NCBI GenBank assembly: GCA_017936785.1
Contig: JAGBEV010000009.1
Span: forward strand, 62,001 to 126,000
DNA length: 64,000 nucleotides
From: Lachnospiraceae bacterium
Lineage (GTDB): Bacteria > Bacillota > Clostridia > Lachnospirales > Lachnospiraceae
Direction: 5' to 3'
The notes below the pieces were generated by a model. The model had not been told where the DNA came from, searched no databases, and saw only the letters and a program-made list of their open reading frames with translations. Shown piece after piece: positions 7,033 to 16,491 of this stretch (within the stretch, counting starts at the first letter, position 1; the number at the start of each line of letters is the position of its first letter). The position numbers and the translations under genes were made by a program.

Positions 7033-9766
7033 TTTTCGGAAACTGGCAGATAAATTGAGGATAGATCATGGGGCAGACGCTTTGGTTGCTGCCCTTTTTA
7101 GTTTGGCAGCAGCAGGCTTGAGCCTATGGGGGTTAAGTGGAATTTTATATGGCAAATGGCCTGTATATGAGGAACTGGTAGCAGGCGGAAATGTCTGGGA
7201 CGGCTATAATAAACAGGGAGATATGACATTGTTTTATCTGTTATATCTGTTGATTCCCCTGTATTTTTGTCTGTTTTTATATGTGAAACATACTGTTATG
7301 AAATCTTATAAAACAAACCAGGTAGATAAAGGCAGTATTTCCAAAGAATCATGGGAAGCATGGAAAATCCGGGGCTTGTATCCGGCAGCGGCTTTTCTGG
7401 GTGTGGAAGCTGTCCGTGCAGTGGAAACAGCGGCAGCAGGAATGTGGCCGGGACATCAGAATAAGCTGTCTTTGATTGGTCAGGCGGCAGCAGCGGTCTT
7501 AGTTGTGGGAATTTTGGGACTTGCCCTCTGGCAGAGAATAAAGCATAAAGAGAGCCGGAAAACTGCGGAATGGTTTCTTATGATATTTCAGCTGGTTCTG
7601 CCTTTCCAATTTTTGGGATATTACCGCTTTTTTTATGAATATGAATCTGAAGAAGGTTTGATACAACTGTTTTATTCCGCAAAATGGAAATGGTCCTGTC
7701 TGGTATTGCTGGGAATCTTTTTATTTTGCCAGATAAGGGGTGTATGGAAAAGGAAAAAGGGAATTTATCTGACTACCTTGATGCTGCTGGCAATAGGACG
7801 GGTGGCGGCAACACCGGAAGGAATCTTAAGTGTGGACTTTTTTCATAATGGAGAAATGGCATTTCCGATGCAGCAGTTATTGTCCTATGGAAAAATCCCT
7901 TACTTTGATTTAGACCCCATTCATGGATTATGTGATTATTTTTACAGCCTTGTCAATGTGATTTTCTTTGATGGCAGCTATTTTTGCCAGAATGTGGCAG
8001 TCATGGCAGCAGGGATGATCATGGCAGCTCTTTTGGCAGCTATCATGGGCAGGTGCATCAATAACAGGTATCTGTCATTGGTACTGATCTATCTGGTCAT
8101 GCCTTATCTGGTACAGAAGGCTGGCGTGAGATATCTGTTGTTCTTTGGAGCATTTTTCATTTTGTTTTGTGACAGGGTAAGAGGGGACAGCAGAAGATTT
8201 CTGTGGTGGTGGATATTACTTTGTATTGCAGGAATATCCTGGAATGTTTCTATTGGCAGTTCCATGGCTGTTGCTTTCCTGCCGGAAATTTTATATAGGA
8301 TCGTAAGGGATATTCTGCCGAAGCTGAAAAGCTGGAAAAACTGGGATAAAAGGGAAAGAAAGAGATTTTTGACAGCTTATGGAATCCTGTTTGTCATAGG
8401 AATCTGCTACATTCCATGGTTTTTACAGATTTTGCGGTTTTTAAGCGAAAATGCGGGCACTACCCTTTATGTAAATGGCACTCCTGTATTTGGGGATGAG
8501 TTTCAGCCGGTAAGAACCTTTGGATTTCTGCTTCCTTATATTGTAGCATTGACTTATGCCCTGGCGGGAAGCAAAAAGGGAAAATCCGCTTTTGTCAGCA
8601 TGTTTACCTGCTTCCTTGTGATCAGCAATTATGCCTGCGTCAGATATGATGAAGGAGCCAGACTGGCAGTGTTGGCAGTGTTTTTTATGGTACTTTATGC
8701 AGGAAACCTTTTGGCAGATAAGAAAATAACCAAAAGCATTCAGGTGGGAGCAGGAATCTTGTGCATGGGTCTTACGATCTGGCTGGTCCGGGGATACCTT
8801 CCTCATATGGGACAGTCTATGGCAGTGCAAAAGATTCCTTCTGTGGGAACAGTGAAAATCATGGATGAGGAAATAGAAGATCCCATTGTGTTTGTTTCGG
8901 GAGAAAGTGTGGATATGCCAAACCTGGGGACGGGATTTATTCAGGGAAGTACTTTTAACAGTCTTAAAAATGTTCAGACAGTTGTAAATACGGAAGCCTT
9001 GGGGGAAAGCTATCTGGATCTTACCAATAAAATTTCCCATTATGTGATCCTGGATAAGGAAAGTGTGCTTCCGTTTACCTCTGCTTATAACATCAGCAAT
9101 GAAAAAATGCAAAAGAAAGCGATCAGCCTGATAGAAGCTGAGAGACCCCGGCTTATTTTGATCTCCCCCTTGATCCGGTTTGATCTGGCGCCTTTGAGCC
9201 TGCGGTCCATGAAGCTTTACACAACTCTGGTGGAAATGGGATATGAGCCTTATGTTTACGAGGATGTGGTCTATCTTTTGGACAAAGAGCCAAATCTTTT
9301 GGAGGCGGCAGAAGGAAGAAGAGCCCTGGGGCTGATCTGTCATAAAGATTATATGGGAATGCTTCCTTATATCTGGGGAGCTTCCATGAAAGCGGATGCA
9401 GAAGACATGGGACTCCAATCTGTAGATGTGGATTATGAGCTTGTGCCTGCAGCAGGAGAGGAGAGCAGGGAATTTCAGATCCATATGCGGGAGGATAGGA
9501 GCGGAATGGAAATATCCTATATAGCAGTCAGTGTTCCGGCAGGAAAGGCAGATGAGCAATGGTCATTTTCCTTTAAAAGTGATGTGGATGGTCAGGATCA
9601 TAGATTCAGCCTGTTGTCAGGAGCGGCAGAAGATAAGGTATCAGAGAAGGGAGATATTGTCTATCTGATTCCGGTAGGATCTTCCCCCTTCTGGCAGTAC
9701 TCCAGGATTACCGGATTTGAAGTCAGCGGAGTCAGTGAGATCAGAGACATCAGATTTTATCATTAA
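7022..9766 (+). CDS. Large polytopic membrane protein, GT-C glycosyltransferase-like
   Basis: 914 aa from ATG 7022, which overlaps the previous stop and has AGGAGATGG upstream. About 12 or more hydrophobic segments cover residues 20-600, followed by a soluble C-terminal domain (about 620-914). An extracytoplasmic loop reads SVDFFHNGEMAFP, then GKIPYFDLDPIHGLCDYFYS. Acidic residues in the first large loop and a 'DxxPIHG' segment are typical of lipid-linked-sugar GT-C enzymes and their undescribed clostridial relatives. The likely role is cell-surface polysaccharide or glycolipid assembly, but donor and acceptor are unknown. Coupling to a receiver protein suggests regulated activity. Confidence 0.6.
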   Translation: MSSNFRKLADKLRIDHGADALVAALFSLAAAGLSLWGLSGILYGKWPVYEELVAGGNVWDGYNKQGDMTLFYLLYLLIPLYFCLFLYVKHTVMKSYKTNQVDKGSISKESWEAWKIRGLYPAAAFLGVEAVRAVETAAAGMWPGHQNKLSLIGQAAAAVLVVGILGLALWQRIKHKESRKTAEWFLMIFQLVLPFQFLGYYRFFYEYESEEGLIQLFYSAKWKWSCLVLLGIFLFCQIRGVWKRKKGIYLTTLMLLAIGRVAATPEGILSVDFFHNGEMAFPMQQLLSYGKIPYFDLDPIHGLCDYFYSLVNVIFFDGSYFCQNVAVMAAGMIMAALLAAIMGRCINNRYLSLVLIYLVMPYLVQKAGVRYLLFFGAFFILFCDRVRGDSRRFLWWWILLCIAGISWNVSIGSSMAVAFLPEILYRIVRDILPKLKSWKNWDKRERKRFLTAYGILFVIGICYIPWFLQILRFLSENAGTTLYVNGTPVFGDEFQPVRTFGFLLPYIVALTYALAGSKKGKSAFVSMFTCFLVISNYACVRYDEGARLAVLAVFFMVLYAGNLLADKKITKSIQVGAGILCMGLTIWLVRGYLPHMGQSMAVQKIPSVGTVKIMDEEIEDPIVFVSGESVDMPNLGTGFIQGSTFNSLKNVQTVVNTEALGESYLDLTNKISHYVILDKESVLPFTSAYNISNEKMQKKAISLIEAERPRLILISPLIRFDLAPLSLRSMKLYTTLVEMGYEPYVYEDVVYLLDKEPNLLEAAEGRRALGLICHKDYMGMLPYIWGASMKADAEDMGLQSVDVDYELVPAAGEESREFQIHMREDRSGMEISYIAVSVPAGKADEQWSFSFKSDVDGQDHRFSLLSGAAEDKVSEKGDIVYLIPVGSSPFWQYSRITGFEVSGVSEIRDIRFYH

Positions 9767-9795
9767 AAATAGCAAAGTTTTATTGTCTGTAAGAA

Positions 9796-9856
9796 GAAAA
9801 ACCATATATCTATCAGGAAAAAATGAATTTTCCGGAATAGATATATGGTTTTTTGT
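9796..9856. terminator. Bidirectional terminator between convergent genes
   Basis: A long inverted repeat pairs AAAAACCATATATCTAT with ATAGATATATGGTTTTTT around a smaller inner stem (GGAAAA/TTTTCC). T-runs on both strands let it end both the GT-C-like gene and the convergent PBP1A gene. Confidence 0.8.
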
Positions 9857-9888
9857 AATTTTGCTTTATCTGAACTTTATGAATTGTT

Positions 9889-12582
9889 CTATTGTGTCGG
9901 AACTGTAATTTCCGGATTGGTATCGGATGGTGTTGTAGTATCCGGCGCCGGCGTTTGCTGCTGCGCCTGCTGAGCCGCCTGTTGCGCCTGCAAAGCTGCA
10001 TTGGCTGCATTTTGCTGAGCTGCCTGGCTGTCCGTGATCATTGCTGCCGGATTGTTGATATAATACTCCGCTGTGTGAGGACAAAGGTTTGTAATACTTG
10101 ATGAACCATCGTCGTTTACAGGAAGGGTAATGACACCGGGTACTCTGTATGGACAGGTTTCGGTTGCCGGAAGTCCCGTTGCCATACATACATTGCCCTG
10201 ATAGTGTATATCGCAGTATTCTGTAGGAACTGTTCCTTCTGCAAATAATTCCGTAACAACACATCCGCTGGCATCGCACAGACCGGCAATGGGCAGCTTA
10301 CCTGACTGACTGCAGACTGAGGCGGAAACAATACCTTCAGGTCTTGTAAAGGATTCATTGGGAAGCTCCTCGTGAATCTGGCTCATAACTGCGCGCCAAA
10401 GTTTTTTGGATAAATTGCGTTCACCGTTATCTTTGTTCAAAATCTCGTTGTTGTCATATCCCGTCCAGGTTGTAGCTGTGTAATAAGGCGTATAGCCAGA
10501 AAACCATACATCCCGGTAGCTGGTGGTGGTTCCGGTCTTACCGGCAATTGCCATATCACCGAAATTAACGGATGTACCGGTTCCTTTGGTAACTACATCT
10601 ACCATGGCATCTGTCAAAAGGTATGCGGTTGTTTCTTTGATAACCCGTCTGGTTTCAGGCTGGGTACGGTCTAAGATTACTTTGCCGTTGTGATCCAGTA
10701 TCTGTGAGTACAAAGCAGGTTCAATATAGATTCCGCCATTTGCAATAGTAGCGTAGGAAGCATTCAGCTCCATATTGGTAACGCCGTCTGTAATACCGCC
10801 AAGGGCAAGAGACTGCTGAATATCGGAATAGATTTCCACTTCGCCGGTGGTGGAATTGGTCACTTCCTTACGTTCCACCAAAGTTGTAAAGCCAAAATTA
10901 TTCAGATAGTCAAAGCCCAGCTGTGGGGTGATCTTAGTCAGAAATTTAACGGTTACAATATTTAAAGACTGTTCAATACCATAACGCATGGAGCAGTTTA
11001 TATTTTTATAACCTGTATACCAGTTGTTGACTGGTCTTCCGTTGGCATAATTGTAAGGACCGTCATATTCCACTGAGGCAAGCGTCAAACCGGCGCTGTC
11101 TAAGGCAGGGGCATAAGTGGATACGATCTTAAAAGTAGAACCGGGCTGTCTGGTAACGTTTGTGGCTCTGTTTAAGGTACGGCTGGCAGATTTGGTACCT
11201 CTGCCCCCAACCATGGCAACCACATAACCGGTATGCTGGTCTTCCACAGTAATGGAAACCTGGGGCTGGGGAGTCAGTGTAATATTTTCTGCCTCCACTT
11301 CATCTCCATAGCCCAATACACTTGCTTTATATTCCTCTACAGCCGCATAAGCGTCATCCTGGGAAGAGTAGAGCAGATTAAATTTTGCATTGCTCTGCAG
11401 GAAATAGGACTTCAGCATTTCCGTGCTGTAATTTACATATTCATCATCAGCCGTGTGTACAGTCAGTTCATAATTTAAGTACCATTTGACATTGGAGGGA
11501 TAGTTTTCCTCATTCTGATAAACTTCATCACAGATTCTCTGGATCGCAGGGTCCTGTGTGGAATAAATCTGAAGACCGCCGCTGTAGACCAGGTTGTATG
11601 CCTGGGTTTCGTTATAATCGCCTGTTGCGATCAGATCCTCGATGACCTGGTCGATCAGGGCATCTACAAAATAGGAGTTGACGGAATCCTTGTCAAAGCT
11701 TTCATTTACTGTCTTGATGCGGGAATATACATCATCCGCCATGGCAGTTTCATATTCCGATTCCGTAATATAACCCTGGTCCAGCATGTCTTTTAAAACC
11801 TTGCCCCGGCGTTCCGCATTTTTATCAGGATTGGAAATAGGATTATATCTGGTAGGGTTCTGTGTAATAGCTGCAATGACTGCACATTCCGAAAGGTTCA
11901 GCTCCGATACAGGCTTATTGAAATAACGCATGGATGCAGCCTGAACGCCCAGAGTATTTTGACCTAAGTTGATGGAATTCATGTATAACTCCAGAATATC
12001 TTCCTTGGACATTCTTTTTTCAAGCTCCAGAGCCAGATATTGTTCCTGGAATTTACGTTTGAATTTGTTTACCATGTTCTTTTCAGTTACCCAGTCATCA
12101 AAAACATTGTTCTTTAATAACTGCTGGGTAATGGTAGAAGCGCCCTGGGAAAATTCAAATTTGTTTTTAACGCCTTCCACTGCGGCACGTACAATACCTT
12201 TGATGTCAATACCATTATGTTCGTAGAAACGGGCATCTTCAATTGCCACAAAAGCATCTGCCATATCCTGTGGTATGGATTCCATACCCACATAGCTTCG
12301 GTTGGAATTGGTGGATACCAGCTTGGTAATCTGATTTCCGTCCGCATCATACACGATAGTGGCATAGCCTGTTGGTGTTACGTCCAGATTGGAAATGTCC
12401 GGTGCTGAGGCAAGAATACCTTTGAACATGCCGATGCCCATGCATCCGGCTAAAATAACAACACTGAGACAGCATATTAAAAATGCTTTCAGAAAAGCCA
12501 ACAGGATCATCTTACCGAATTTGGTGGATTTGGAATTTAACTGCTGCTGTTTCTTACGAATGCCTTTTTTACTGTAATTCAT
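9889..12582 (-). CDS. pbpA1: Class A penicillin-binding protein (PBP1A type)
   Basis: A bifunctional peptidoglycan glycosyltransferase/transpeptidase of 897 aa. A cytoplasmic basic tail and one membrane helix (about 25-50) precede the GT51 domain, with catalytic IEDARFYEHNG near residue 115 and the GASTITQQLLKN motif. The transpeptidase domain has the SxxK serine in RQPGSTFKI (about 480), the SLN motif in IEQSLNIVTV, and KTGTT (about 680). The C-terminal tail has Cys-containing segments and then a Gln/Ala/Pro/Thr-rich low-complexity end. An extended -10 promoter is visible at 12609-12614 on the minus strand, and AGGGAGG precedes the ATG. It is monocistronic. The symbol is generic. Confidence 0.93.
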   Translation of the reverse strand: MNYSKKGIRKKQQQLNSKSTKFGKMILLAFLKAFLICCLSVVILAGCMGIGMFKGILASAPDISNLDVTPTGYATIVYDADGNQITKLVSTNSNRSYVGMESIPQDMADAFVAIEDARFYEHNGIDIKGIVRAAVEGVKNKFEFSQGASTITQQLLKNNVFDDWVTEKNMVNKFKRKFQEQYLALELEKRMSKEDILELYMNSINLGQNTLGVQAASMRYFNKPVSELNLSECAVIAAITQNPTRYNPISNPDKNAERRGKVLKDMLDQGYITESEYETAMADDVYSRIKTVNESFDKDSVNSYFVDALIDQVIEDLIATGDYNETQAYNLVYSGGLQIYSTQDPAIQRICDEVYQNEENYPSNVKWYLNYELTVHTADDEYVNYSTEMLKSYFLQSNAKFNLLYSSQDDAYAAVEEYKASVLGYGDEVEAENITLTPQPQVSITVEDQHTGYVVAMVGGRGTKSASRTLNRATNVTRQPGSTFKIVSTYAPALDSAGLTLASVEYDGPYNYANGRPVNNWYTGYKNINCSMRYGIEQSLNIVTVKFLTKITPQLGFDYLNNFGFTTLVERKEVTNSTTGEVEIYSDIQQSLALGGITDGVTNMELNASYATIANGGIYIEPALYSQILDHNGKVILDRTQPETRRVIKETTAYLLTDAMVDVVTKGTGTSVNFGDMAIAGKTGTTTSYRDVWFSGYTPYYTATTWTGYDNNEILNKDNGERNLSKKLWRAVMSQIHEELPNESFTRPEGIVSASVCSQSGKLPIAGLCDASGCVVTELFAEGTVPTEYCDIHYQGNVCMATGLPATETCPYRVPGVITLPVNDDGSSSITNLCPHTAEYYINNPAAMITDSQAAQQNAANAALQAQQAAQQAQQQTPAPDTTTPSDTNPEITVPTQ

Positions 12583-12608
12583 ATGTTAAAGCCTCCCTAA
12601 TATAGGTC

Positions 12609-12616
12609 ATTATACC
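12609..12616 (-). promoter_or_regulatory. Extended -10 promoter of the PBP1A gene
   Basis: On the minus strand TG-G-TATAAT (-10 at 12609-12614) lies 27 bp upstream of the start; the -35 region is weak. Confidence 0.45.
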
Positions 12617-12810
12617 AAAATGTGGGTTTAAAATAAAGTAAATTATTCCATAAGGATAATGTGCCAATCAATGGGCAATGAGAAAAAATTTTTCAAGATA
12701 ATTCCATATTTAGGATTGTTCACAATTGGATACACTTTTATTCCAACTTGTGCTAATATACTATAGGAAATAATTTTTATAAAAAACCAGGAAAAAGGAA
12801 GTGATGATAT

Positions 12811-13482
12811 ATGCCAGACATAGATAAGACCGTGTACCGTGGCGGTGCAGGAGAAGTGGTTGAAAAGAAATCACGTTTTATCGCCACGGTAGCGGCTGTT
12901 TCCAGTAAAGAAGAAGCGGAAGCCTTTATAGCTTCCTGCAAAAAAAAGTATTGGGACGCCAGACACAATTGTTCGGCATATATTATTGCCGATACAGTGG
13001 ATATATTGCATTCCTCTGATGACGGAGAACCTTCAGGAACTGCGGGAAAACCTATGTTGGAAGTGCTTATGAACGAAGGTATAAAAAATGTATGTGTTGT
13101 AGTGACCAGATATTTCGGCGGCACACTCCTTGGAACCGGCGGGCTGGTAAGAGCTTATCAGGCTGCTGTAAAGGAGGGAATTGCAAACAGCGTTCTCATT
13201 GAAAAACATAAGGGAATAAAGGCGGAAATAACCGCAGATTATAATGATGTGGGTAAACTGCAGTATCTTTTTGCTTCCAACCAGATCGAAATATTGGAAA
13301 GCATTTATGAGCAGCAGGTAAAAATGAAGATTTTGATTCCTATGGAGTTAAAAGACACCATGGAAGAAAAAGTGGTTGACATAACAAGCGGAAAAGGGTC
13401 ATTACAGTCTGTGGAAGAAGTTCTTTATGCTCCCGTTGAAGGTGAGGTCAAAATATGGAAGAAAGAATTGAAGAAGGATTAG
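12811..13482 (+). CDS. yigZ: YigZ/IMPACT family protein
   Basis: 223 aa of the UPF0029 (IMPACT) family. The N-terminal domain carries the family signatures KSRFIATVAAVSS, DARHNCSAYII, DDGEPSGTAGKPMLEVL and VVVTRYFGGTLLGTGGLVRAY. The C-terminal alpha/beta domain (about 135-205) has the ferredoxin-like fold seen in EF-G domain IV relatives. It is a cytosolic protein proposed to act around translation or proteolysis; the exact role is unsettled. GGAAGTGATG precedes the ATG. mgtE begins within its last 28 bases, so the two are co-transcribed. Confidence 0.9.
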   Translation: MPDIDKTVYRGGAGEVVEKKSRFIATVAAVSSKEEAEAFIASCKKKYWDARHNCSAYIIADTVDILHSSDDGEPSGTAGKPMLEVLMNEGIKNVCVVVTRYFGGTLLGTGGLVRAYQAAVKEGIANSVLIEKHKGIKAEITADYNDVGKLQYLFASNQIEILESIYEQQVKMKILIPMELKDTMEEKVVDITSGKGSLQSVEEVLYAPVEGEVKIWKKELKKD

Positions 13483-14810
13483 AAATTTTAAAGGATTATC
13501 TGAATAAAAAGCAATATGTAAAAATGCGGGAATGGATGGCAGAATTAAACGTTGCCGACATTGCTGCCATGATCGAAGAATTGGAAGAGGAGGAGAAATT
13601 AAAAGTATTCCGTATTCTGCCAAAGGATATGGCAGCGGACATTTTTTCCTATCTGCCCATTGAAGTGGAACAGTACATTATTACCTCTCTTTCTGATAAA
13701 GAGGCAGGAAACATTATCGATAACCTGATGGCGGATGATGCCACGGACCTTTTGGAGGAAATGCCTGCCAATATTGTCAAGAAGCTTTTGGCAAATGCCA
13801 GTCAGGAAACCAGAAGGGATATCAATCATCTGCTCCGTTATCCGGAAGATTCTGCAGGCAGTATCATGACAGTGGAATTTGTGGATCTAAAGGAAAGACA
13901 TACAGTTTCCCAGGCGATCGAGCGTATCCGCAAACTGGGAGTGGATTCTGAGACTATCAATATCTGTTATGTACTGGACAATCAGAGAAAATTAAAGGGA
14001 ACAGTTGCCCTTCGCTATCTGCTGCTTACGAACCCCGATGAAAGAATCGGGGATATCATGCATGAAAATGTCATCAGCATTCATACTCTGATGGACCAGG
14101 AAGAGGTGGCAAGGCAGTTCCAGAAATACGACTTTACGGCAATGCCTGTTGTGGATAATGAAGAACGTCTGGTTGGTATTATCACTGTAGATGACGTTGT
14201 GGATATCCTGCAGGAAGAGGCTACGGAGGATATGGAAAAGATGGCGGCTATCGTCCCCAGTGATAAGCCCTATATGAAAACGACTGTTTTTGAAATCTGG
14301 AAAAAGAGAATTCCCTGGCTTTTGCTTTTGATGATCTCAGCCACATTTACAGGAAAGATCATTGCATCCTTTGAAAATGCCCTGAGCGTTTATGTGGTAT
14401 TGACAACCTTTATTCCCATGCTGATGGATACGGGAGGAAATGCCGGAGGACAGGCAAGTGTTACTGTTATTCGTGGATTGTCTCTGAATGAAATTGAATT
14501 TTCGGATACGTTACGGGTGTTATGGAAAGAAATCCGGGTTTCTGTTTTATGCGGAGTTACCCTTGCTGCAGCCAACTTTGTGAAATTGATGCTGGTTGAC
14601 AGGGTGAGTCTTACCGTATCGGCAGTTGTATGCCTGACATTGATCGCAGCAGTATTTATCGCAAAGATCGTAGGAAGCATGCTTCCTCTTGCTGCCAAGA
14701 AAATAGGCTTTGACCCGGCAGTTATGGCAAGTCCTTTTATTACCACCATAGTAGATGCACTGTCTTTGCTGATCTATTTCCAGATTGCTACATGGCTTCT
14801 CGGTATATAG
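13455..14810 (+). CDS. mgtE: MgtE-type magnesium channel
   Basis: 451 aa with the full MgtE plan. The N-terminal acidic superhelical domain (about 20-130, including DDATDLLEEMPANIVKKLL) is followed by a CBS-domain pair (about 135-255, e.g. FTAMPVVDNEERLVGIITVDDVVDIL) and five C-terminal membrane helices (about 280-450). The pore signature is PMLMDTGGNAGGQASVTVIRGL. It forms a dimeric Mg2+ channel gated by Mg2+ binding to the N and CBS domains. It overlaps yigZ by 28 nt. Confidence 0.96.
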   Translation: MEERIEEGLEILKDYLNKKQYVKMREWMAELNVADIAAMIEELEEEEKLKVFRILPKDMAADIFSYLPIEVEQYIITSLSDKEAGNIIDNLMADDATDLLEEMPANIVKKLLANASQETRRDINHLLRYPEDSAGSIMTVEFVDLKERHTVSQAIERIRKLGVDSETINICYVLDNQRKLKGTVALRYLLLTNPDERIGDIMHENVISIHTLMDQEEVARQFQKYDFTAMPVVDNEERLVGIITVDDVVDILQEEATEDMEKMAAIVPSDKPYMKTTVFEIWKKRIPWLLLLMISATFTGKIIASFENALSVYVVLTTFIPMLMDTGGNAGGQASVTVIRGLSLNEIEFSDTLRVLWKEIRVSVLCGVTLAAANFVKLMLVDRVSLTVSAVVCLTLIAAVFIAKIVGSMLPLAAKKIGFDPAVMASPFITTIVDALSLLIYFQIATWLLGI

Positions 14811-14899
14811 ACAGACATGGCTGTTTGAATAAGTGAAGGGGCTGAAAATAAGTATAAAAAATAAGTTGACATAATGTAAAAGAAAGGCGGGGGATTATT

Positions 14900-15838
14900 A
14901 TGAAACCTGTAAATCCTAATGCAACAAGGGAAGCAGAAAAATTATTGAATTATCTGTATGAGGTGGCTGGAAACGGTATTATTACCGGGCAGCACACACA
15001 GACCAATCCTATGGAAGAAGTGGTTTACATAAAAGAGAAAACCGGATGGAAACCGAAGCTTCAGGGATTTGAATTGCTGGGGTATTCTCCCAATATAAAC
15101 TATGATGATGCTTCCGAGGCATGTCTGACAGAGGTGGAAGAAAATAAAGGTACCATGGCGACTGCTTTAAAGTGGGCAAAGGAAACAGATGGTATCGTGG
15201 CAATGTGTTTTCACTGGTTTTCCCCCATAGGCGGCAGGGATAAAGCGTTTTATACGGAACATACGGATTTTGATGCGTCAAAGGTATTAGAAGAAGGAAC
15301 AGAAGAAAGGAAAGCCTTTTATTCGGATATGGATGTGATTGCCGAAGAACTGAAAAAGTTTCAGGATGAGAATATTCCCATTTTGTTCAGACCCTTCCAT
15401 GAAGCTGATGGCAGATGGTTCTGGTGGGGAGCAAAAGGCGATGCAGTGGGCAGAGAGTTATATAAGCTGATGTTTGAGTATTATGTAAACCAAAAGCATC
15501 TGAATAACCTGCTCTGGGTATGGAATTCTCCGGCAAAGGAAGGCTATCCGGGAGATGAATATGTGGATGTGATTTCCCGTGATATATATTTGACGGAAAA
15601 GAAGCCTACAGATTATAAGGCAGAATATGAAGAACTGATTGCCAACACTACGGACAGGAAAGTGGCAGCATTGGGAGAGGTAGGTTATATTCCTGATGTG
15701 GACATGCTGAAAGAAAGCAGGGTTCCATGGGCATTTTATATGACCTGGTCCAAAGAATTCTGTATTGGAGAGCAGTACAATACAGTAGAAGAAACCAAAA
15801 AGATGTATGCAAGCGATTATGCCATTAAGATAAAATAA
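14900..15838 (+). CDS. Glycoside hydrolase family 26 (beta-mannanase-like), cytoplasmic
   Basis: 312 aa, a single (beta/alpha)8 GH26 domain starting almost at the N-terminus (NGIITGQHT, a GH26 opening motif). The proposed acid/base Glu is in FRPFHEADGRWFWWG (about residue 174) and the nucleophile Glu in ALGEVGY (about 257). There is no signal peptide, lipobox or carbohydrate-binding module, so unlike most mannanases it should act on imported oligosaccharides. It is monocistronic with AAAGGCGGGGG before the ATG, and no sugar transporter is adjacent. Specificity (mannan versus other beta-linked glycans) cannot be told from sequence. Confidence 0.88.
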   Translation: MKPVNPNATREAEKLLNYLYEVAGNGIITGQHTQTNPMEEVVYIKEKTGWKPKLQGFELLGYSPNINYDDASEACLTEVEENKGTMATALKWAKETDGIVAMCFHWFSPIGGRDKAFYTEHTDFDASKVLEEGTEERKAFYSDMDVIAEELKKFQDENIPILFRPFHEADGRWFWWGAKGDAVGRELYKLMFEYYVNQKHLNNLLWVWNSPAKEGYPGDEYVDVISRDIYLTEKKPTDYKAEYEELIANTTDRKVAALGEVGYIPDVDMLKESRVPWAFYMTWSKEFCIGEQYNTVEETKKMYASDYAIKIK

Positions 15839-15861
15839 ATCAAAAGGCAATTATGTGAAGG

Positions 15862-15904
15862 GGCTGTGACATTTATAAAATTTTATAAATGTCACAGCCT
15901 CTTT
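15862..15904 (+). terminator. Terminator after the GH26 gene
   Basis: A perfect 19-bp inverted repeat with no spacer, GGCTGTGACATTTATAAAA and its complement (15862-15899), followed by TCTTTC. Confidence 0.75.
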
Positions 15905-15940
15905 CGGGTACGGATAATGTGCCGGGCAAATGCAGCTTGC

Positions 15941-16000
15941 AGTTGAAAAAGTGCAACTTATGGAAATAAACTTGTATTCAGGCTGCAAAAATAATATAAA
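15941..16000 (+). promoter_or_regulatory. Promoter and candidate LytTR site before the LytTR operon
   Basis: A promoter is visible: TTGTAT 15972-15977, 17-bp spacer, TATAAA 15995-16000. Upstream, the inverted repeat AGTTG-N8-CAACT (15941-15958) is a plausible autoregulatory operator for the LytTR protein. The assignment of the site is inference. Confidence 0.45.
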
Positions 16001-16047
16001 GGTTTCAGATAGAAAAAAGTGAGCGGTTCGGAAATAGGAAGTGGAAA

Positions 16048-16491
16048 ATGAAGATTACATTACAGCAGATCGACCGGGGCAATGAGGAAGTCATCATTAA
16101 ATATAAACAGATGACCGAGCAGGTAGAAGGAATCATAAAGTATATAGAAGGACAGGGGAAAAAACTGTTTGGAACAAAGGATGGGCAGCAGTTCTTTCTT
16201 GATATTCATAAGGTGATCTATCTGGAAAGCGTGGACGGCACAACCTGGATGTATACGGAAAAAGAGGTTTATAAGTCAGATCTGACCCTTTCCCTTTGTG
16301 AAATACTGTATGGGGAAGAAGGATTTTTCAGGTGCAATAAATCCATGATCATCAATATTTACCGGATCGGCAATCTGAAAAGTATGTCCGGCAACCGTAT
16401 TGATGTAACTATGGATAATGGAGAGCACGTTGTGATCTCCAGACATTACGCCAAGGAATTGCGAAGTATATTAAGGGGGAATGAGCTATGA
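16048..16491 (+). CDS. LytTR-domain DNA-binding regulator
   Basis: 147 aa. A short N-terminal extension (1-50) precedes a LytTR domain (about 50-145; VIYLESVDGTTWMYT, FFRCNKSMIINI, ISRHYAKELRSIL). No receiver domain is present, so it belongs to the stand-alone type usually paired with a DUF3021 membrane protein that modulates it. The next gene is exactly such a partner, overlapping by 4 nt, and an ABC exporter follows. Autoregulation of the whole four-gene operon is the usual arrangement. Confidence 0.88.
   Translation: MKITLQQIDRGNEEVIIKYKQMTEQVEGIIKYIEGQGKKLFGTKDGQQFFLDIHKVIYLESVDGTTWMYTEKEVYKSDLTLSLCEILYGEEGFFRCNKSMIINIYRIGNLKSMSGNRIDVTMDNGEHVVISRHYAKELRSILRGNEL

Noticed and set aside
8441-9559. 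372-codon open frame antisense to the GT-C-like gene
   Set aside because: It is a shadow of a well-supported gene, rich in Cys/His/Ser in an unnatural pattern, without a ribosome site.
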